The notes under the pieces: generated by a model
Seen by the model: the letters and a program-made list of their open reading frames with translations, nothing else
Database searches by the model: none
Told to the model about the DNA's origin: nothing
Shown: positions 1 through 8,548 of the stretch, piece after piece
Numbering within the stretch: the first letter of the stretch is position 1
How the letters are laid out: every line of letters begins with the position of its first letter
NCBI RefSeq assembly: GCF_036636695.1
Contig: NZ_JAVWNW010000002.1
DNA length: 64,000 bases
Direction: 5' to 3' (one strand)
DNA from: Anaerorhabdus sp036636695
GTDB taxonomy: Bacteria > Bacillota_I > Bacilli_A > Erysipelotrichales > Erysipelotrichaceae
Position numbers and translations under genes: made by a program

Positions 1-156
1 TTACATAATTACTTTTACATATTTCTATTGTCTACTTGACAGGGTATAGTTCAAAACTTCAAGTTTTTTTATTGGTATTATTCAAAAGAAATTGAAATCA
101 TCTTTCTTTTGTCAATGAATAAACAATGTTAAACTGCATTATGAGGTGAGTAATGT

Positions 157-981
157 ATGAATGATGATTTTTATAAAGTATATATTCAAGATTATTTAAG
201 TGAATATCATTGTTCACGTTTCTTAAAACATCCGAATATTTATAACTATATTGCATACATTACCTTCTTTACGGGAGCATTTTCATTGGTGATGTATGAA
301 TTAATTATCGATACGCAAAGTGTTTGGGGTTACTTGGGGTATTTAGTTGCAATTATAATAATTGTCATATTAAGTTCTTTTTTGTGGAAAAAATTACAAC
401 TTACTATAATTATTAATTTTAAAAAGGAATATCCATCGCTATTTCCCGATAAACAAATAACAATTATGCAATGGAAACAAATAAATGAATATATGAAATT
501 AGTAAAAGACTTCCTAGTACAACAAGCTGTTGATGGGTGGAATGCTAATCAAAGAATTTGCAAAGAAAATAATTTATTTGATTATTATCTAAAAGCGTAT
601 GTGCATAAAAAACTTAGACTTCTTAGTTTTTCAAGTACATCACTTGGACTCTTTGTGTTTTCTTTTTTAATTAAACGTTTATTTGAGCAAATTCTAAAAA
701 TTGATATTGGATTTAAATTCTTTTTGAATTTATCTAATTGGTTTTCAATTTATCTTTTGGGATTGAGAAATGGGAATCCAGAAATACTTCAACAAACAAT
801 CAATGTTATTTTTGTCATCGTAATTTTAACGGTGGTACTTTATTTCTACTTTAAATTACCAAAGTATTTAAAAATGCTGACAACCCAAAATAAGTATGAT
901 GATTTGTTTAGAATTACTAAAATCGAATGCGAGAAAAATTATGAGAGTAATAAAATAGAATTTGAAATTTCACAAGAATAA
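157..981 (+). CDS. Hypothetical multi-pass membrane protein (274 aa)
   Basis: I do not recognise this protein. It has about four hydrophobic segments (near residues 29-51, 58-76, 155-175 and 212-236) separated by a charged central region of about 75 residues, and ends in a charged tail. That pattern fits an integral membrane protein with a cytoplasmic middle domain. ATG follows a GAGGTGAG ribosome site. It stands alone, with the Mef-like exporter unit starting downstream from its own promoter. No catalytic motif is visible. Confidence 0.6.
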   Translation: MNDDFYKVYIQDYLSEYHCSRFLKHPNIYNYIAYITFFTGAFSLVMYELIIDTQSVWGYLGYLVAIIIIVILSSFLWKKLQLTIIINFKKEYPSLFPDKQITIMQWKQINEYMKLVKDFLVQQAVDGWNANQRICKENNLFDYYLKAYVHKKLRLLSFSSTSLGLFVFSFLIKRLFEQILKIDIGFKFFLNLSNWFSIYLLGLRNGNPEILQQTINVIFVIVILTVVLYFYFKLPKYLKMLTTQNKYDDLFRITKIECEKNYESNKIEFEISQE

Positions 982-999
982 ATTTAAGGGATTTCTAAA

Positions 1000-1029
1000 T
1001 TGACGATGTTTTGATGAAAGTGCTATAAT
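1000..1029 (+). promoter_or_regulatory. Promoter of the MFS exporter leader
   Basis: TTGACG (1000-1005), an 18-bp spacer and TATAAT (1024-1029). Transcription would begin near 1036, leaving a leader of about 230 nt before the exporter start at 1263. That length has room for the small leader ORF and hairpins annotated next. Confidence 0.7.
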
Positions 1030-1055
1030 AACTAGCAAGCAAGGAAGTGAGCATA

Positions 1056-1142
1056 ATGACAAACATTAAACTCGATAAATTGAGAATACGAATTAGCTCT
1101 GTTCAAAAAGTTTTGATGAAGCATTGTGCAGAGCTCAAATAA
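1056..1142 (+). CDS. Putative 28-aa leader peptide upstream of MFS exporter
   Basis: An ATG preceded by GGAAGTGAG opens a 28-codon ORF directly downstream of a good promoter. Inverted repeats lie in and after it: AGCTCTG (1094-1100) with CAGAGCT (1130-1136), and TTGATGAA (1112-1119) with TTCATCAA (1145-1152). These two pairings overlap, so they cannot both form. A terminator-like hairpin follows at 1222-1236. The arrangement resembles leader-peptide control of macrolide-resistance genes, where a stalled ribosome changes RNA folding. The peptide itself matches nothing I know. Confidence 0.45.
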   Translation: MTNIKLDKLRIRISSVQKVLMKHCAELK

Positions 1143-1221
1143 ATTCATCAAGCAATAGTGAAGTAGCGTAAAATTACGTTTCTTTCATTTTGCTTGGGAC
1201 TTCATTTTACTAAGAGCGATG

Positions 1222-1246
1222 GACGATGTGTTCGTCGTTTTAATTT
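1222..1246 (+). terminator. Possible attenuator hairpin before MFS exporter
   Basis: GACGA (1222-1226) pairs with TCGTC (1232-1236) around a TGTGT loop and is followed by GTTTTAATTT. The stem is only 5 bp, so it is a weak terminator on its own. It sits between the leader ORF and the exporter ribosome site. Confidence 0.35.
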
Positions 1247-1262
1247 GGAAATGGAGAAAATT

Positions 1263-2453
1263 ATGGAAAAAAATTGGAAAAAGAATATTGTGCGTTTTTT
1301 AAGTGCACAAACAATATCATTATTTGGATCATCACTTGTACAGTATGCAATTATTTGGTATGTAACGTTATCTACATCATCAGGAATCATGCTTACAATA
1401 TCAACATTGTGTGGATTTCTACCGCAAATTTGTATCGCAGTTTTTGCGGGGACATGGATTGATAAATATAATCGGAAAAAGTTAATCATGTTATCAGATT
1501 CAGTAATTGCGCTAGCAACACTTGGATTGGCTTTACTGTTTCTATCAGGAAACAAAAATATTTGGGTATTATTTTTAGTGTTAATAATTCGTTCTGCTGG
1601 TGCTGGGATTCAAACGCCTGCAGTGAATGCGATATTGCCACAAATCGTACCACAAGAAAATTTGATGAAAGTAAATGGTATTATGAGTACCTGTAACTCT
1701 ATCATGATGTTTTTATCACCAGCCGTAAGTGGTGCAATCTTATCTGTATTTTCATTGGAAGTTACATTATTTATTGATGTAATTACTGCAATTATTGGCG
1801 GTAGTATTACAGCTTTTGTAAAAGTTGGACAACTCATTAAAAATAATACGGAAGATAAAACGATGATACAAAATATGAAAGAAGGATTTCGATTTGTTAA
1901 AAACAATAAATTTGTTTTAAACTTACTTATCTTTCAAATGGTATCAATGTTTATGATAAGCCCATCTGCTTTTCTTACCCCACTAATGATAAGCAGGCGA
2001 TTTGGTGAAGAAGTATGGCGACTCACAATGAGTGAAATGACATATAGTTTAGGGATGGTTATTGGGGGAATACTGATTACCACATGGGGAGGATTTAAAA
2101 ATAGATTAAATACTGCTCTTGTTGCAGGAACAATGTATGGAGTCGTAATGATTGGGTTAGGGATATCACCGGTGTTTATTATCTATTTGATATGTAATAC
2201 ATTGATAGGAATAACAGCTCCTTGTTATAACACACCAATTACTGTTACCATACAAGAAAGAGTAGATTTAGATATGCAAGGACGAGTATTTAGTTTTATG
2301 CAGATTACAACATCGTGTATGCTACCAATTGGAATGATGGTATATGGACCTTTGGCAGATATTGTACCAGTCGAAACTATCTTGATAATTGCAGGTATTT
2401 TAGTAATTACAGCTGCAGCTATTTTTCACTTCAGTAAAGCATTAAAAAATTGA
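1263..2453 (+). CDS. MFS efflux transporter, Mef/DHA3-like (396 aa)
   Basis: A twelve-span major facilitator of the drug:H+ antiporter-3 group, which includes the macrolide exporters Mef(A)/Mef(E). The N-terminus reads NIVRFLSAQTISLFGSSLVQ, and the loop after span 2 has the D-K-Y-N-R-K-K signature typical of the family. I chose ATG 1263 because GGAG at 1253-1256 is correctly spaced. A longer frame from 1194 would start inside the putative attenuator. Drug export is inferred from family and leader architecture; the substrate is unknown. Confidence 0.75.
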   Translation: MEKNWKKNIVRFLSAQTISLFGSSLVQYAIIWYVTLSTSSGIMLTISTLCGFLPQICIAVFAGTWIDKYNRKKLIMLSDSVIALATLGLALLFLSGNKNIWVLFLVLIIRSAGAGIQTPAVNAILPQIVPQENLMKVNGIMSTCNSIMMFLSPAVSGAILSVFSLEVTLFIDVITAIIGGSITAFVKVGQLIKNNTEDKTMIQNMKEGFRFVKNNKFVLNLLIFQMVSMFMISPSAFLTPLMISRRFGEEVWRLTMSEMTYSLGMVIGGILITTWGGFKNRLNTALVAGTMYGVVMIGLGISPVFIIYLICNTLIGITAPCYNTPITVTIQERVDLDMQGRVFSFMQITTSCMLPIGMMVYGPLADIVPVETILIIAGILVITAAAIFHFSKALKN

Positions 2454-2498
2454 GGATTCTTATGGTATACTTAACCCATGAATAAGGGAGGGAATTGA

Positions 2499-3152
2499 AT
2501 GAAAGCAGTCTTTTTTGATATGGATGGAGTATTGATTAATTCAGAAATATTCTATATGAACGGTACATTTGAATGGATGAAAGAACTTGGGTTCAAAGGA
2601 ACGTTTGAAGATGTTTGTACAATTATAGGGACCACACTCGATAAAACATATGATATGTTATACGATATGTTGGAAGGAAAGTATCCACGTGAAAGAATTA
2701 TTCAAGAAAATGATTCATATTTTGAAAAACATCCTTTAGACTATAAAAATATTAGTAAAGAAGGTGCTGTCGAAACATTCAAAGCACTTAAAGATGCAGG
2801 ATATAAAATAGCGATTTGTTCATCATCTCCGCTTGATAATATCAAACACGTAGTAGAAGTGTGTGGATTTGGACCTTACTTAGATTTTGTAGTAAGTGGT
2901 GAACAGTTCGTACAAAGTAAGCCACATCCTGAAATATATCTTCATGCAGCAGAAGTTTTAAATGTCACACCAGAGGAATGTGTAGTGGTTGAAGACTCAG
3001 AATTTGGTATTCAAGCAGGAATCTCTGCGGGAATGATTGTTTTAGCATTAGAAGATAAGCGATTACCGAATAATCAAGCAAAAGCAACGCAGATCATAAA
3101 TAGTCTCAGTGAAGTTCAGGAACTCGTTGAGAAGTATAGTAAGAAATGTTAA
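2499..3152 (+). CDS. HAD-superfamily phosphatase/phosphomutase, beta-PGM-like (217 aa)
   Basis: A subfamily IA haloacid-dehalogenase hydrolase. Motif I is DMDGV with nucleophile D7 and acid/base D9. Motif II has S108 in CSSSP, motif III is K141 in SKPHPE, and motif IV is E165-D166 in VVEDSEFG. The helical cap after motif I is the type found in beta-phosphoglucomutase and phosphoglycolate-type phosphatases. The RNA strand also carries murA 26 bp downstream, so cotranscription is possible. The sugar-phosphate substrate cannot be read from the sequence. Confidence 0.8.
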   Translation: MKAVFFDMDGVLINSEIFYMNGTFEWMKELGFKGTFEDVCTIIGTTLDKTYDMLYDMLEGKYPRERIIQENDSYFEKHPLDYKNISKEGAVETFKALKDAGYKIAICSSSPLDNIKHVVEVCGFGPYLDFVVSGEQFVQSKPHPEIYLHAAEVLNVTPEECVVVEDSEFGIQAGISAGMIVLALEDKRLPNNQAKATQIINSLSEVQELVEKYSKKC

Positions 3153-3178
3153 AATAAACAGGTGAAATGAGGAAGACT

Positions 3179-4441
3179 ATGGAACAAGTAATTAAAATTG
3201 AAGGTGGGCATCTATTAAATGGTGAGGTACGTATTAGTGGTTCTAAAAACGCAACTGTTGCGTTAATTCCGGCTGCTATTCTTGCGACAGGACCAATAAC
3301 AATTGTTGGTGTTCCAAACATTTCGGATGTAGAGTCATTATCTGTTTTATTGAATGAATTGAATGTAGATGTAATTCATAAATCGCAAGATCATATTATT
3401 ATTGATCCTACGAATATGGTTAATAAACCGTTAGAAAATCGTGCAGTAACCAAGCTAAGAGCTTCTTATTATTTCATGGGAGCATTACTTGGAAAGTATG
3501 GTGAAGTGAAGATGAAAATGCCAGGAGGATGTTATTTAGGACCTCGTCCTATTGATTTACATCTAAAAGGCTTTGAAGCATTAGGTGCAACAATTGATTA
3601 TGTAGAAGGTAGTTATCATATTAAAGCTGAAAAACTTGTGGGCGCTAAAATATTCTTAGATGTATCTTCAGTAGGAGCGACAATTAACATTATGATGGCC
3701 GCTGTCCATGCAGAAGGACGTACAATCATTGAAAATGCCGCAAAAGAGCCGGAGATTATTGATGTGGCTACTTTATTGAATAAAATGGGTGCGCAAGTTC
3801 GTGGTGCAGGAACAAATGTGATAACAATCGATGGTGTTGAAAAACTAGATGGGTGTTTTCATGAAATAATTCCTGATCGTATTGAAGCAGGAACATTTAT
3901 TATCATGGCTGCAGCTGCGGCAGAAAAAATGAAAATTTCAAATATTATTCCCCAACACTTGGACAGTTTATTATCAAAACTTCAAGAAATGGGCGTAAAA
4001 CTAGATGTTGATGTCGATAGTGTAACAGTTGAACGAACAGAAAATCTAAAGGCGGTAGATATTAAAACACTACCATACCCTGGGTTTGCGACTGATCTTC
4101 AACAACCATTAACAGCATTATTGACACAAACAACAGGTGATTCAACAATCAAGGAGACAATTTATCCTGAACGTTTTAAACACTGTACAGAATTACAAAG
4201 AATGGGTGCAAATATTGAAGTGGGACAAGGATTAAGTGTTACTCATGGTCCAACTAAATTATATGGAGATAGTGTTACTGCAACGGATTTACGTTGTGGT
4301 GCAAGTCTTGTTATTGCGGGTTTAATTGCAGAAGGTGTAACTGAAATTCATGACGTAAATCATATTGATCGTGGCTATGATGATTTAGATGGCAAACTTA
4401 AATCACTAGGAGCGACAATATGGCGCGAAACAGTTGAATAA
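3179..4441 (+). CDS. murA: UDP-N-acetylglucosamine 1-carboxyvinyltransferase (420 aa)
   Basis: Transfers enolpyruvate from PEP to UDP-GlcNAc, the first committed step of peptidoglycan synthesis in the cytosol. The PEP-binding Cys is C118 in PGGCYLGPRP, and the N-terminal SGSKNAT loop supplies the conserved Lys. Length is typical. I chose ATG 3179 because AGGA at 3170-3173 is well placed, whereas ATG 3167 sits almost on its own ribosome site. Position just before rpmE-tdk-prfA resembles the second Bacillota paralogue (murAB/murZ), so a second murA may exist elsewhere. Confidence 0.9.
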   Translation: MEQVIKIEGGHLLNGEVRISGSKNATVALIPAAILATGPITIVGVPNISDVESLSVLLNELNVDVIHKSQDHIIIDPTNMVNKPLENRAVTKLRASYYFMGALLGKYGEVKMKMPGGCYLGPRPIDLHLKGFEALGATIDYVEGSYHIKAEKLVGAKIFLDVSSVGATINIMMAAVHAEGRTIIENAAKEPEIIDVATLLNKMGAQVRGAGTNVITIDGVEKLDGCFHEIIPDRIEAGTFIIMAAAAAEKMKISNIIPQHLDSLLSKLQEMGVKLDVDVDSVTVERTENLKAVDIKTLPYPGFATDLQQPLTALLTQTTGDSTIKETIYPERFKHCTELQRMGANIEVGQGLSVTHGPTKLYGDSVTATDLRCGASLVIAGLIAEGVTEIHDVNHIDRGYDDLDGKLKSLGATIWRETVE

Positions 4442-4564
4442 ATAGATAAAAAAACCACGCATTACTTGGTGGAAATTAGTTGATTTATTCAAAATGACAT
4501 GATATTATATGTTGGCACTTACTTTGGACTCAAATGAGGTCTAAGGCGGAAGGAGAAGACGAAT

Positions 4565-4768
4565 ATGAAACAAGGAATACATCCTGAATACCAAAAATGC
4601 AAAGTTGTTTGTACAAGTTGTGGGAATGAATTCGAATCTGGATCAACTAAAAAAGAAATTCGTGTTGATACATGTTCTAACTGTCATCCATTCTATACAG
4701 GAAGACAACGTTTCGCAGCTGCTCAAGGTAGAATTGAGAAGTTCAACAAAAAGTTTGGCATGAAATAG
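4565..4768 (+). CDS. rpmE: 50S ribosomal protein L31, zinc-type (67 aa)
   Basis: Small ribosomal protein with the L31 signature CHPFYTGRQRF and a C-terminal FNKKFGMK. Cysteines C16, C19, C37 and C40 form a zinc ribbon, so this is the zinc-containing form. The first pair is C-X2-C rather than the C-X-C I recall from E. coli and B. subtilis. Start ATG 4565 follows AAGGAGAAGACGAAT. It is followed by its own terminator, and tdk, prfA and prmC come next after an inserted MerR gene. Confidence 0.95.
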   Translation: MKQGIHPEYQKCKVVCTSCGNEFESGSTKKEIRVDTCSNCHPFYTGRQRFAAAQGRIEKFNKKFGMK

Positions 4769-4792
4769 AAGGTAAATATACCTTCTTTTTTT
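4767..4792 (+). terminator. Intrinsic terminator after rpmE
   Basis: AGAAGGTA (4767-4774) pairs with TACCTTCT (4779-4786) around AATA and runs into a T tract. The stop codon lies at its 5' edge. Confidence 0.85.
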
Positions 4793-4797
4793 ATTAG

Positions 4798-4828
4798 TTG
4801 ACTATAACGTAACGTAATAGTTTAACAT
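4798..4828 (+). promoter_or_regulatory. MerR-type promoter with 19-bp spacer and dyad
   Basis: TTGACT (4798-4803) and TAACAT (4823-4828) are 19 bp apart, the over-long spacer expected of promoters twisted open by MerR activators. Within it, 4801-4821 is a near-perfect inverted repeat (ACTATAACGT, central A, ACGTAATAGT) with one mismatched pair. The downstream MerR gene very probably controls itself here. Confidence 0.8.
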
Positions 4829-4849
4829 AATTATAGAAGGAGAAATATC

Positions 4850-5596
4850 ATGAATGCTAAAGAGATAGCGAGTTTAATTGGATGTAGCGTCCGGACACTA
4901 CATCATTATGATCAAATCGGATTATTAATTCCACATCGTAATGGATTGAATGGATATCGTGAATACAGTGAAGAAGATATTGATCGATTACAACAAATTT
5001 TATTCTTTAGACAATGTGGATTTACTCTTTTCAAAATAAAGGAACTTTTGAATAATTCTAATTTTAATCGTATTGAGGCATATGAAATTCAAAAAAAAGC
5101 ACTAGAATATGAGAAAATGCGAATTGAAAGAATGTTAAAACTACTAGATAAAACCTTAAGTTCTACAAAACAAGGAGGTAAGTTAACAATGAAGGAAAAA
5201 TTACAAGATTTTGACCTTAACAACAATCCCTATGAAGAAGAAGCAATAAGAATATGGGGAAAAGCGAAGGTAGAAGAAAGTAAGAGATTTATTGCTGATA
5301 AATCAAGCAAAGAGCAAGATGCGATAACTGAGGGAATGGACCGATTATTCAAGGATTTAGCCTTGGTTTCCGAAGAAATGCCAGAATCTATAGTAGCTCA
5401 AGAGGCAATGGAAAAAATGTATACCTACATGAATGCTAATTTTGGGTATCACTATTCATATGAAGCATTTGGAAATTTGGGGAAAATGTATATTGAAGAT
5501 GAGCGTTTCACAAAGAATGTGGATAAATACGGTGAGGGTCTATCGTTATTCTTATCAGAGGCTATGCGTATTTATGCTGATAATAAGCAAAAATAG
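4850..5596 (+). CDS. MerR-family regulator with TipAS-like antibiotic-recognition domain (248 aa)
   Basis: The N-terminal winged helix-turn-helix reads MNAKEIASLIGCSVRTLHHYDQ and continues with the RxYSEEDI wing typical of MerR. A helical linker follows (about residues 75-115), then an alpha-helical domain of about 130 residues like TipAS of TipAL, which binds thiopeptides and other ligands. ATG follows AGAAGGAG. The 19-bp-spacer promoter immediately upstream implies autoregulation. It is monocistronic, so targets other than itself cannot be named. Confidence 0.85.
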   Translation: MNAKEIASLIGCSVRTLHHYDQIGLLIPHRNGLNGYREYSEEDIDRLQQILFFRQCGFTLFKIKELLNNSNFNRIEAYEIQKKALEYEKMRIERMLKLLDKTLSSTKQGGKLTMKEKLQDFDLNNNPYEEEAIRIWGKAKVEESKRFIADKSSKEQDAITEGMDRLFKDLALVSEEMPESIVAQEAMEKMYTYMNANFGYHYSYEAFGNLGKMYIEDERFTKNVDKYGEGLSLFLSEAMRIYADNKQK

Positions 5597-5602
5597 AGAA
5601 TT

Positions 5603-5627
5603 GAGCTGATTATTCAGCTCTTTCTTT
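5603..5627 (+). terminator. Intrinsic terminator after the TipA-like gene
   Basis: GAGCTGA (5603-5609) pairs with TCAGCTC (5614-5620) around TTAT, followed by TTTCTTTT. Confidence 0.8.
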
Positions 5628-5705
5628 TGGTTCTTTAGCCATTTTCATAAAGGTTAACCTGTGGTAGAATAGTATAGGAATTTTAAAAATAAGGGGTATC
5701 GAATT

Positions 5706-6311
5706 ATGAGTATGATGTATCATCAATATCGCCCAGGATGGGTTGAAGTTATTTCAGGTTGCATGTTTGCCGGAAAAACTGAAGAATTAATAAGACGTGT
5801 TAAAGTATTAGAATTTGCAAAGAAAAATATTCTAGTTATCAAGCCAGCAATTGATAATCGATATAGTGACACAAAAGTAGTTTCTCATGCAGGGAGCTCA
5901 GTAGATAGCATTGTTGTTTCAAAATCTTCTGAAATCTTGGATCATGTCACAAAAGAAACAGATGTAATCGCAATTGATGAAGTACAATTCTTTGATGAAA
6001 ATATTGCAGAAGTTTGTGATTATTTAGCTAAACATGGAAAGCGTGTTATGGTAGCAGGGCTAGATACAGATTTTAGAGGAGAGCCTTTTGGAATGATGGC
6101 GATTCTCATTACTGAAGCTGAGTTTGTAACAAAACTTACAGCGGTATGTAATAAATGTGGATCACCAGCTACAAGAACACAACGTTTGGTGGATGGTAAT
6201 CCAGCAAGTTGGAATGATCCATTAATCTTGGTGGGTGCTTCAGAAAGTTATGAAGCAAGATGTCGCCATTGTCATGAAGTATTAGATAAGCCTTCAAAAC
6301 TTGGATTGTAG
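5706..6311 (+). CDS. tdk: Thymidine kinase (201 aa)
   Basis: Phosphorylates thymidine to dTMP in the salvage pathway; a type II, tetrameric cytosolic enzyme. P-loop GCMFAGKT is at residues 18-25, the D91-E92 pair in AIDEVQFFDE provides the catalytic acid, and C148, C151, C186 and C189 form the structural zinc site. Length fits the family. Gene order rpmE-tdk-prfA-prmC is the standard Bacillota arrangement, interrupted here only by the MerR gene. Confidence 0.95.
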   Translation: MSMMYHQYRPGWVEVISGCMFAGKTEELIRRVKVLEFAKKNILVIKPAIDNRYSDTKVVSHAGSSVDSIVVSKSSEILDHVTKETDVIAIDEVQFFDENIAEVCDYLAKHGKRVMVAGLDTDFRGEPFGMMAILITEAEFVTKLTAVCNKCGSPATRTQRLVDGNPASWNDPLILVGASESYEARCRHCHEVLDKPSKLGL

Positions 6312-6459
6312 GAAACTCAATATGAGGAGAAAGCGTTGTTGATTATTAATCTAAGTATCAAATCCACTAGTTTAAAGTGGTTGTATTAGGATTTAAAATC
6401 AAGCTATTACTACAAGAATGATATAAAAGTGGTTTATAAAAATAAAAGGAGGATTCAAC

Positions 6460-7530
6460 ATGAGTGCAATCATAGAACGTCTTCAAAAAATTGAAGATCG
6501 TTATAATGAAATAAATGATTTATTAATTAGTGATGAAATTATTTCACAGCCAAAACTTATGGGTAAACTAGCAAAAGAACAAGCAGGTTTGAAACAAGCA
6601 GTTGACGCATATAAAGAATTGAAAAGTTACGAGTCTCGTATTAGCGAAGCACACGAATTATTAAAAGAAGACGACCATGAAATTAAAGAAATGGCACGTT
6701 TAGAATTAGATGAGTGTGAGCCAGCAAAAGAAGAATTATTAGAAAAAATTGAAATTTTATTAATACCAAGAGATGCGATTGATGATAACAATGCAATCGT
6801 TGAAATTCGTGGTGCTGCGGGTGGCGATGAAGGAAATATTTTTGCGGGAGATTTATATCGCATGTATTCTCGTTATGCAGAAACACAAGGATGGAAGACA
6901 GATATTATTGAAATGATGGAAGCTGAAGCAGGTGGATTCACACTTGTATCTTTCATTGTTAAAGGTGATGGTGCATATGGCCAATTAAAATTTGAAAATG
7001 GTTCTCACCGTGTACAACGTGTTCCAAAGACTGAAACACAAGGACGTATTCATACGTCAACAGCAACCGTATTAGTAAGTCCTGAAATTGCTGAAGAAGA
7101 CTTTGAAATCAATATGAATGATTTAGAAATTGAAACAATGCGTGCAAGTGGTGCAGGTGGGCAACACGTTAATAAGACAGACTCAGCAGTACGTATTACA
7201 CATATTCCAACGGGAATTTATGTAAAGTGCCAAGATGGGCGAAGTCAAATTGAAAACCGTGCAACTGCATTAAATACGATTCGTGCTAAGGTTTATGCAG
7301 AAATGAAACGTATTGAAGATGAAGCAAAAGACAAAGAACGTAAGAGTAAATTAGGAACAGGCGATCGTTCAGAAAAAATTCGTACGTATAACTATCCACA
7401 AAACCGTGTGACAGATCATCGTATTGGACTAACAATTACGCAATTAGATCGTATTATGGAAGGAAAACTAGATGATGTAATCGCTGGTTTACTTCAAGAA
7501 GAACAAAGACAAAAGTTGGCAGGGAATTAA
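6460..7530 (+). CDS. prfA: Peptide chain release factor 1 (356 aa)
   Basis: Recognises UAA and UAG stop codons and triggers peptidyl-tRNA hydrolysis. The GGQ tripeptide is at residues 233-235 in SGAGGQHVNKTDSAVR. The stop-recognition P-x-T motif is P189-K-T191 in RVPKTETQGR, which marks RF1 rather than RF2. The ribosome site AGGAGG is followed by ATG 6460. prmC, whose product methylates Q235, starts 2 nt after the stop, so the pair is surely coexpressed. Confidence 0.97.
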   Translation: MSAIIERLQKIEDRYNEINDLLISDEIISQPKLMGKLAKEQAGLKQAVDAYKELKSYESRISEAHELLKEDDHEIKEMARLELDECEPAKEELLEKIEILLIPRDAIDDNNAIVEIRGAAGGDEGNIFAGDLYRMYSRYAETQGWKTDIIEMMEAEAGGFTLVSFIVKGDGAYGQLKFENGSHRVQRVPKTETQGRIHTSTATVLVSPEIAEEDFEINMNDLEIETMRASGAGGQHVNKTDSAVRITHIPTGIYVKCQDGRSQIENRATALNTIRAKVYAEMKRIEDEAKDKERKSKLGTGDRSEKIRTYNYPQNRVTDHRIGLTITQLDRIMEGKLDDVIAGLLQEEQRQKLAGN

Positions 7531-7532
7531 TC

Positions 7533-8387
7533 ATGCCAACTTTTAAACAACTTATACATCAATATACAGAAAAGTGTGCAGAACTTGATTTACCAGATCA
7601 AACAGCACTTACTTATCTAGTAGAACTAACACAAAAAAATCGTGTTGATTTATATATGAACTATGATGAAGAAGTTCCTGAAAAAGTAAAAGAAGAATAT
7701 GAGTTGGGAATGACGAGAATTCTAAATCATGAACCTATGCAACATGTTCTAGGATATTCATGGTTTTATGGTTATCAATTCGTGGTTAATGCGAATGTTT
7801 TAATACCAAGACCAGAAACGGAAGAACTTGTATCTCATATTTTGGCACATATCGATGAACATTTTCCAAATGAAGAAATTATTTGTGCGGATATTGGAAC
7901 AGGTAGTGGAGCAATAGCAATCTCGGTAGCTAAAGAAGAAGCTAGAGTAAAGATGTTTGCGACAGATATTAGTGAAGAAGCAATTGAAGTTGCGAAGTTA
8001 AATGCTTTGAATAATGAAGCAAAAGTTGAATTTATGACTGGCGATATGTTGCAACCATTAATTGATAAAGGAATTAAATTAGATGTACTCATCAGTAACC
8101 CGCCTTATATTCCTCAAAAAGAAGTACTAGAAGAATCTGTTATTGATTTTGAACCTCATGTAGCACTATTTGGTGGTGAAGATGGATTGAAATTTTACCG
8201 CGCAATTTTAGAAAATTGTAATAAGGTATTAAATGAGAAAGCATTTATGGCTTTTGAAATGGGTTGGGATCAAAAAGAAACACTAACAAATGAAGTAAAA
8301 AAGTATCTTCCAGATTCTAAAGTGGAAGTGATAAAAGATATAAATGGCAAGGATAGAATGCTATTTGTACTTGTTGAGCCTAAGTAG
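7533..8387 (+). CDS. prmC: Peptide chain release factor N5-glutamine methyltransferase (284 aa)
   Basis: Methylates the Gln of the GGQ motif in release factors using S-adenosylmethionine. A helical N-terminal domain precedes IPRPETEEL (91-99), the SAM-binding loop DIGTGSGA (120-127) and the catalytic NPPY (189-192). Its stop codon lies inside the terminator hairpin. It is coupled to prfA with a 2-nt gap. Confidence 0.95.
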   Translation: MPTFKQLIHQYTEKCAELDLPDQTALTYLVELTQKNRVDLYMNYDEEVPEKVKEEYELGMTRILNHEPMQHVLGYSWFYGYQFVVNANVLIPRPETEELVSHILAHIDEHFPNEEIICADIGTGSGAIAISVAKEEARVKMFATDISEEAIEVAKLNALNNEAKVEFMTGDMLQPLIDKGIKLDVLISNPPYIPQKEVLEESVIDFEPHVALFGGEDGLKFYRAILENCNKVLNEKAFMAFEMGWDQKETLTNEVKKYLPDSKVEVIKDINGKDRMLFVLVEPK

Positions 8388-8398
8388 GCTCTTTTTTT
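8376..8398 (+). terminator. Intrinsic terminator overlapping prmC stop
   Basis: GAGCCT (8376-8381) pairs with AGGCTC (8386-8391) around AAGT, followed by seven T. The prmC stop codon is in the hairpin. Confidence 0.88.
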
Positions 8399-8481
8399 AT
8401 GTTTTGTTAAAAAATGTAGAAATAGCTTAAAAATAGCTGATATTTAAGGGGTTTGATATCTTTTTTTAATATTTTTTCGCT

Positions 8482-8514
8482 TATAACCGCCATATAACCG
8501 TATATCGGTATGAT
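8482..8514 (+). promoter_or_regulatory. Direct repeats and -10 upstream of the surface-protein gene
   Basis: TATAACCG occurs at 8482-8489 and again at 8493-8500, an 11-bp offset that places both copies on one helix face. A -10-like TATGAT is at 8509-8514, and the position expected for a -35 falls on the repeats with no TTGACA. This layout resembles activator-dependent promoters bound by OmpR/PhoB-type regulators. No regulator is encoded nearby. Confidence 0.4.
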
Positions 8515-8548
8515 AGATTTATCAAAAATGAATAGAGGGATTAGTACC

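Noticed and set aside
1..156. Window start before the first gene
   Set aside because: TTGACA at 37-42 could be a -35 but no good -10 follows at the right distance; no feature supported.
1202..1555. Minus-strand ORF opposite the Mef-like gene
   Set aside because: Lies wholly within the transporter gene, lacks family motifs and is a shadow of the real frame. The same holds for other antisense ORFs such as 15865-16170, 19986-20270 and 47309-47734.
6322..6342. Six-codon ORF (MRRKRC) upstream of prfA as a leader peptide
   Set aside because: No terminator or alternative hairpins follow that would make it an attenuator, and its ribosome site is poor.
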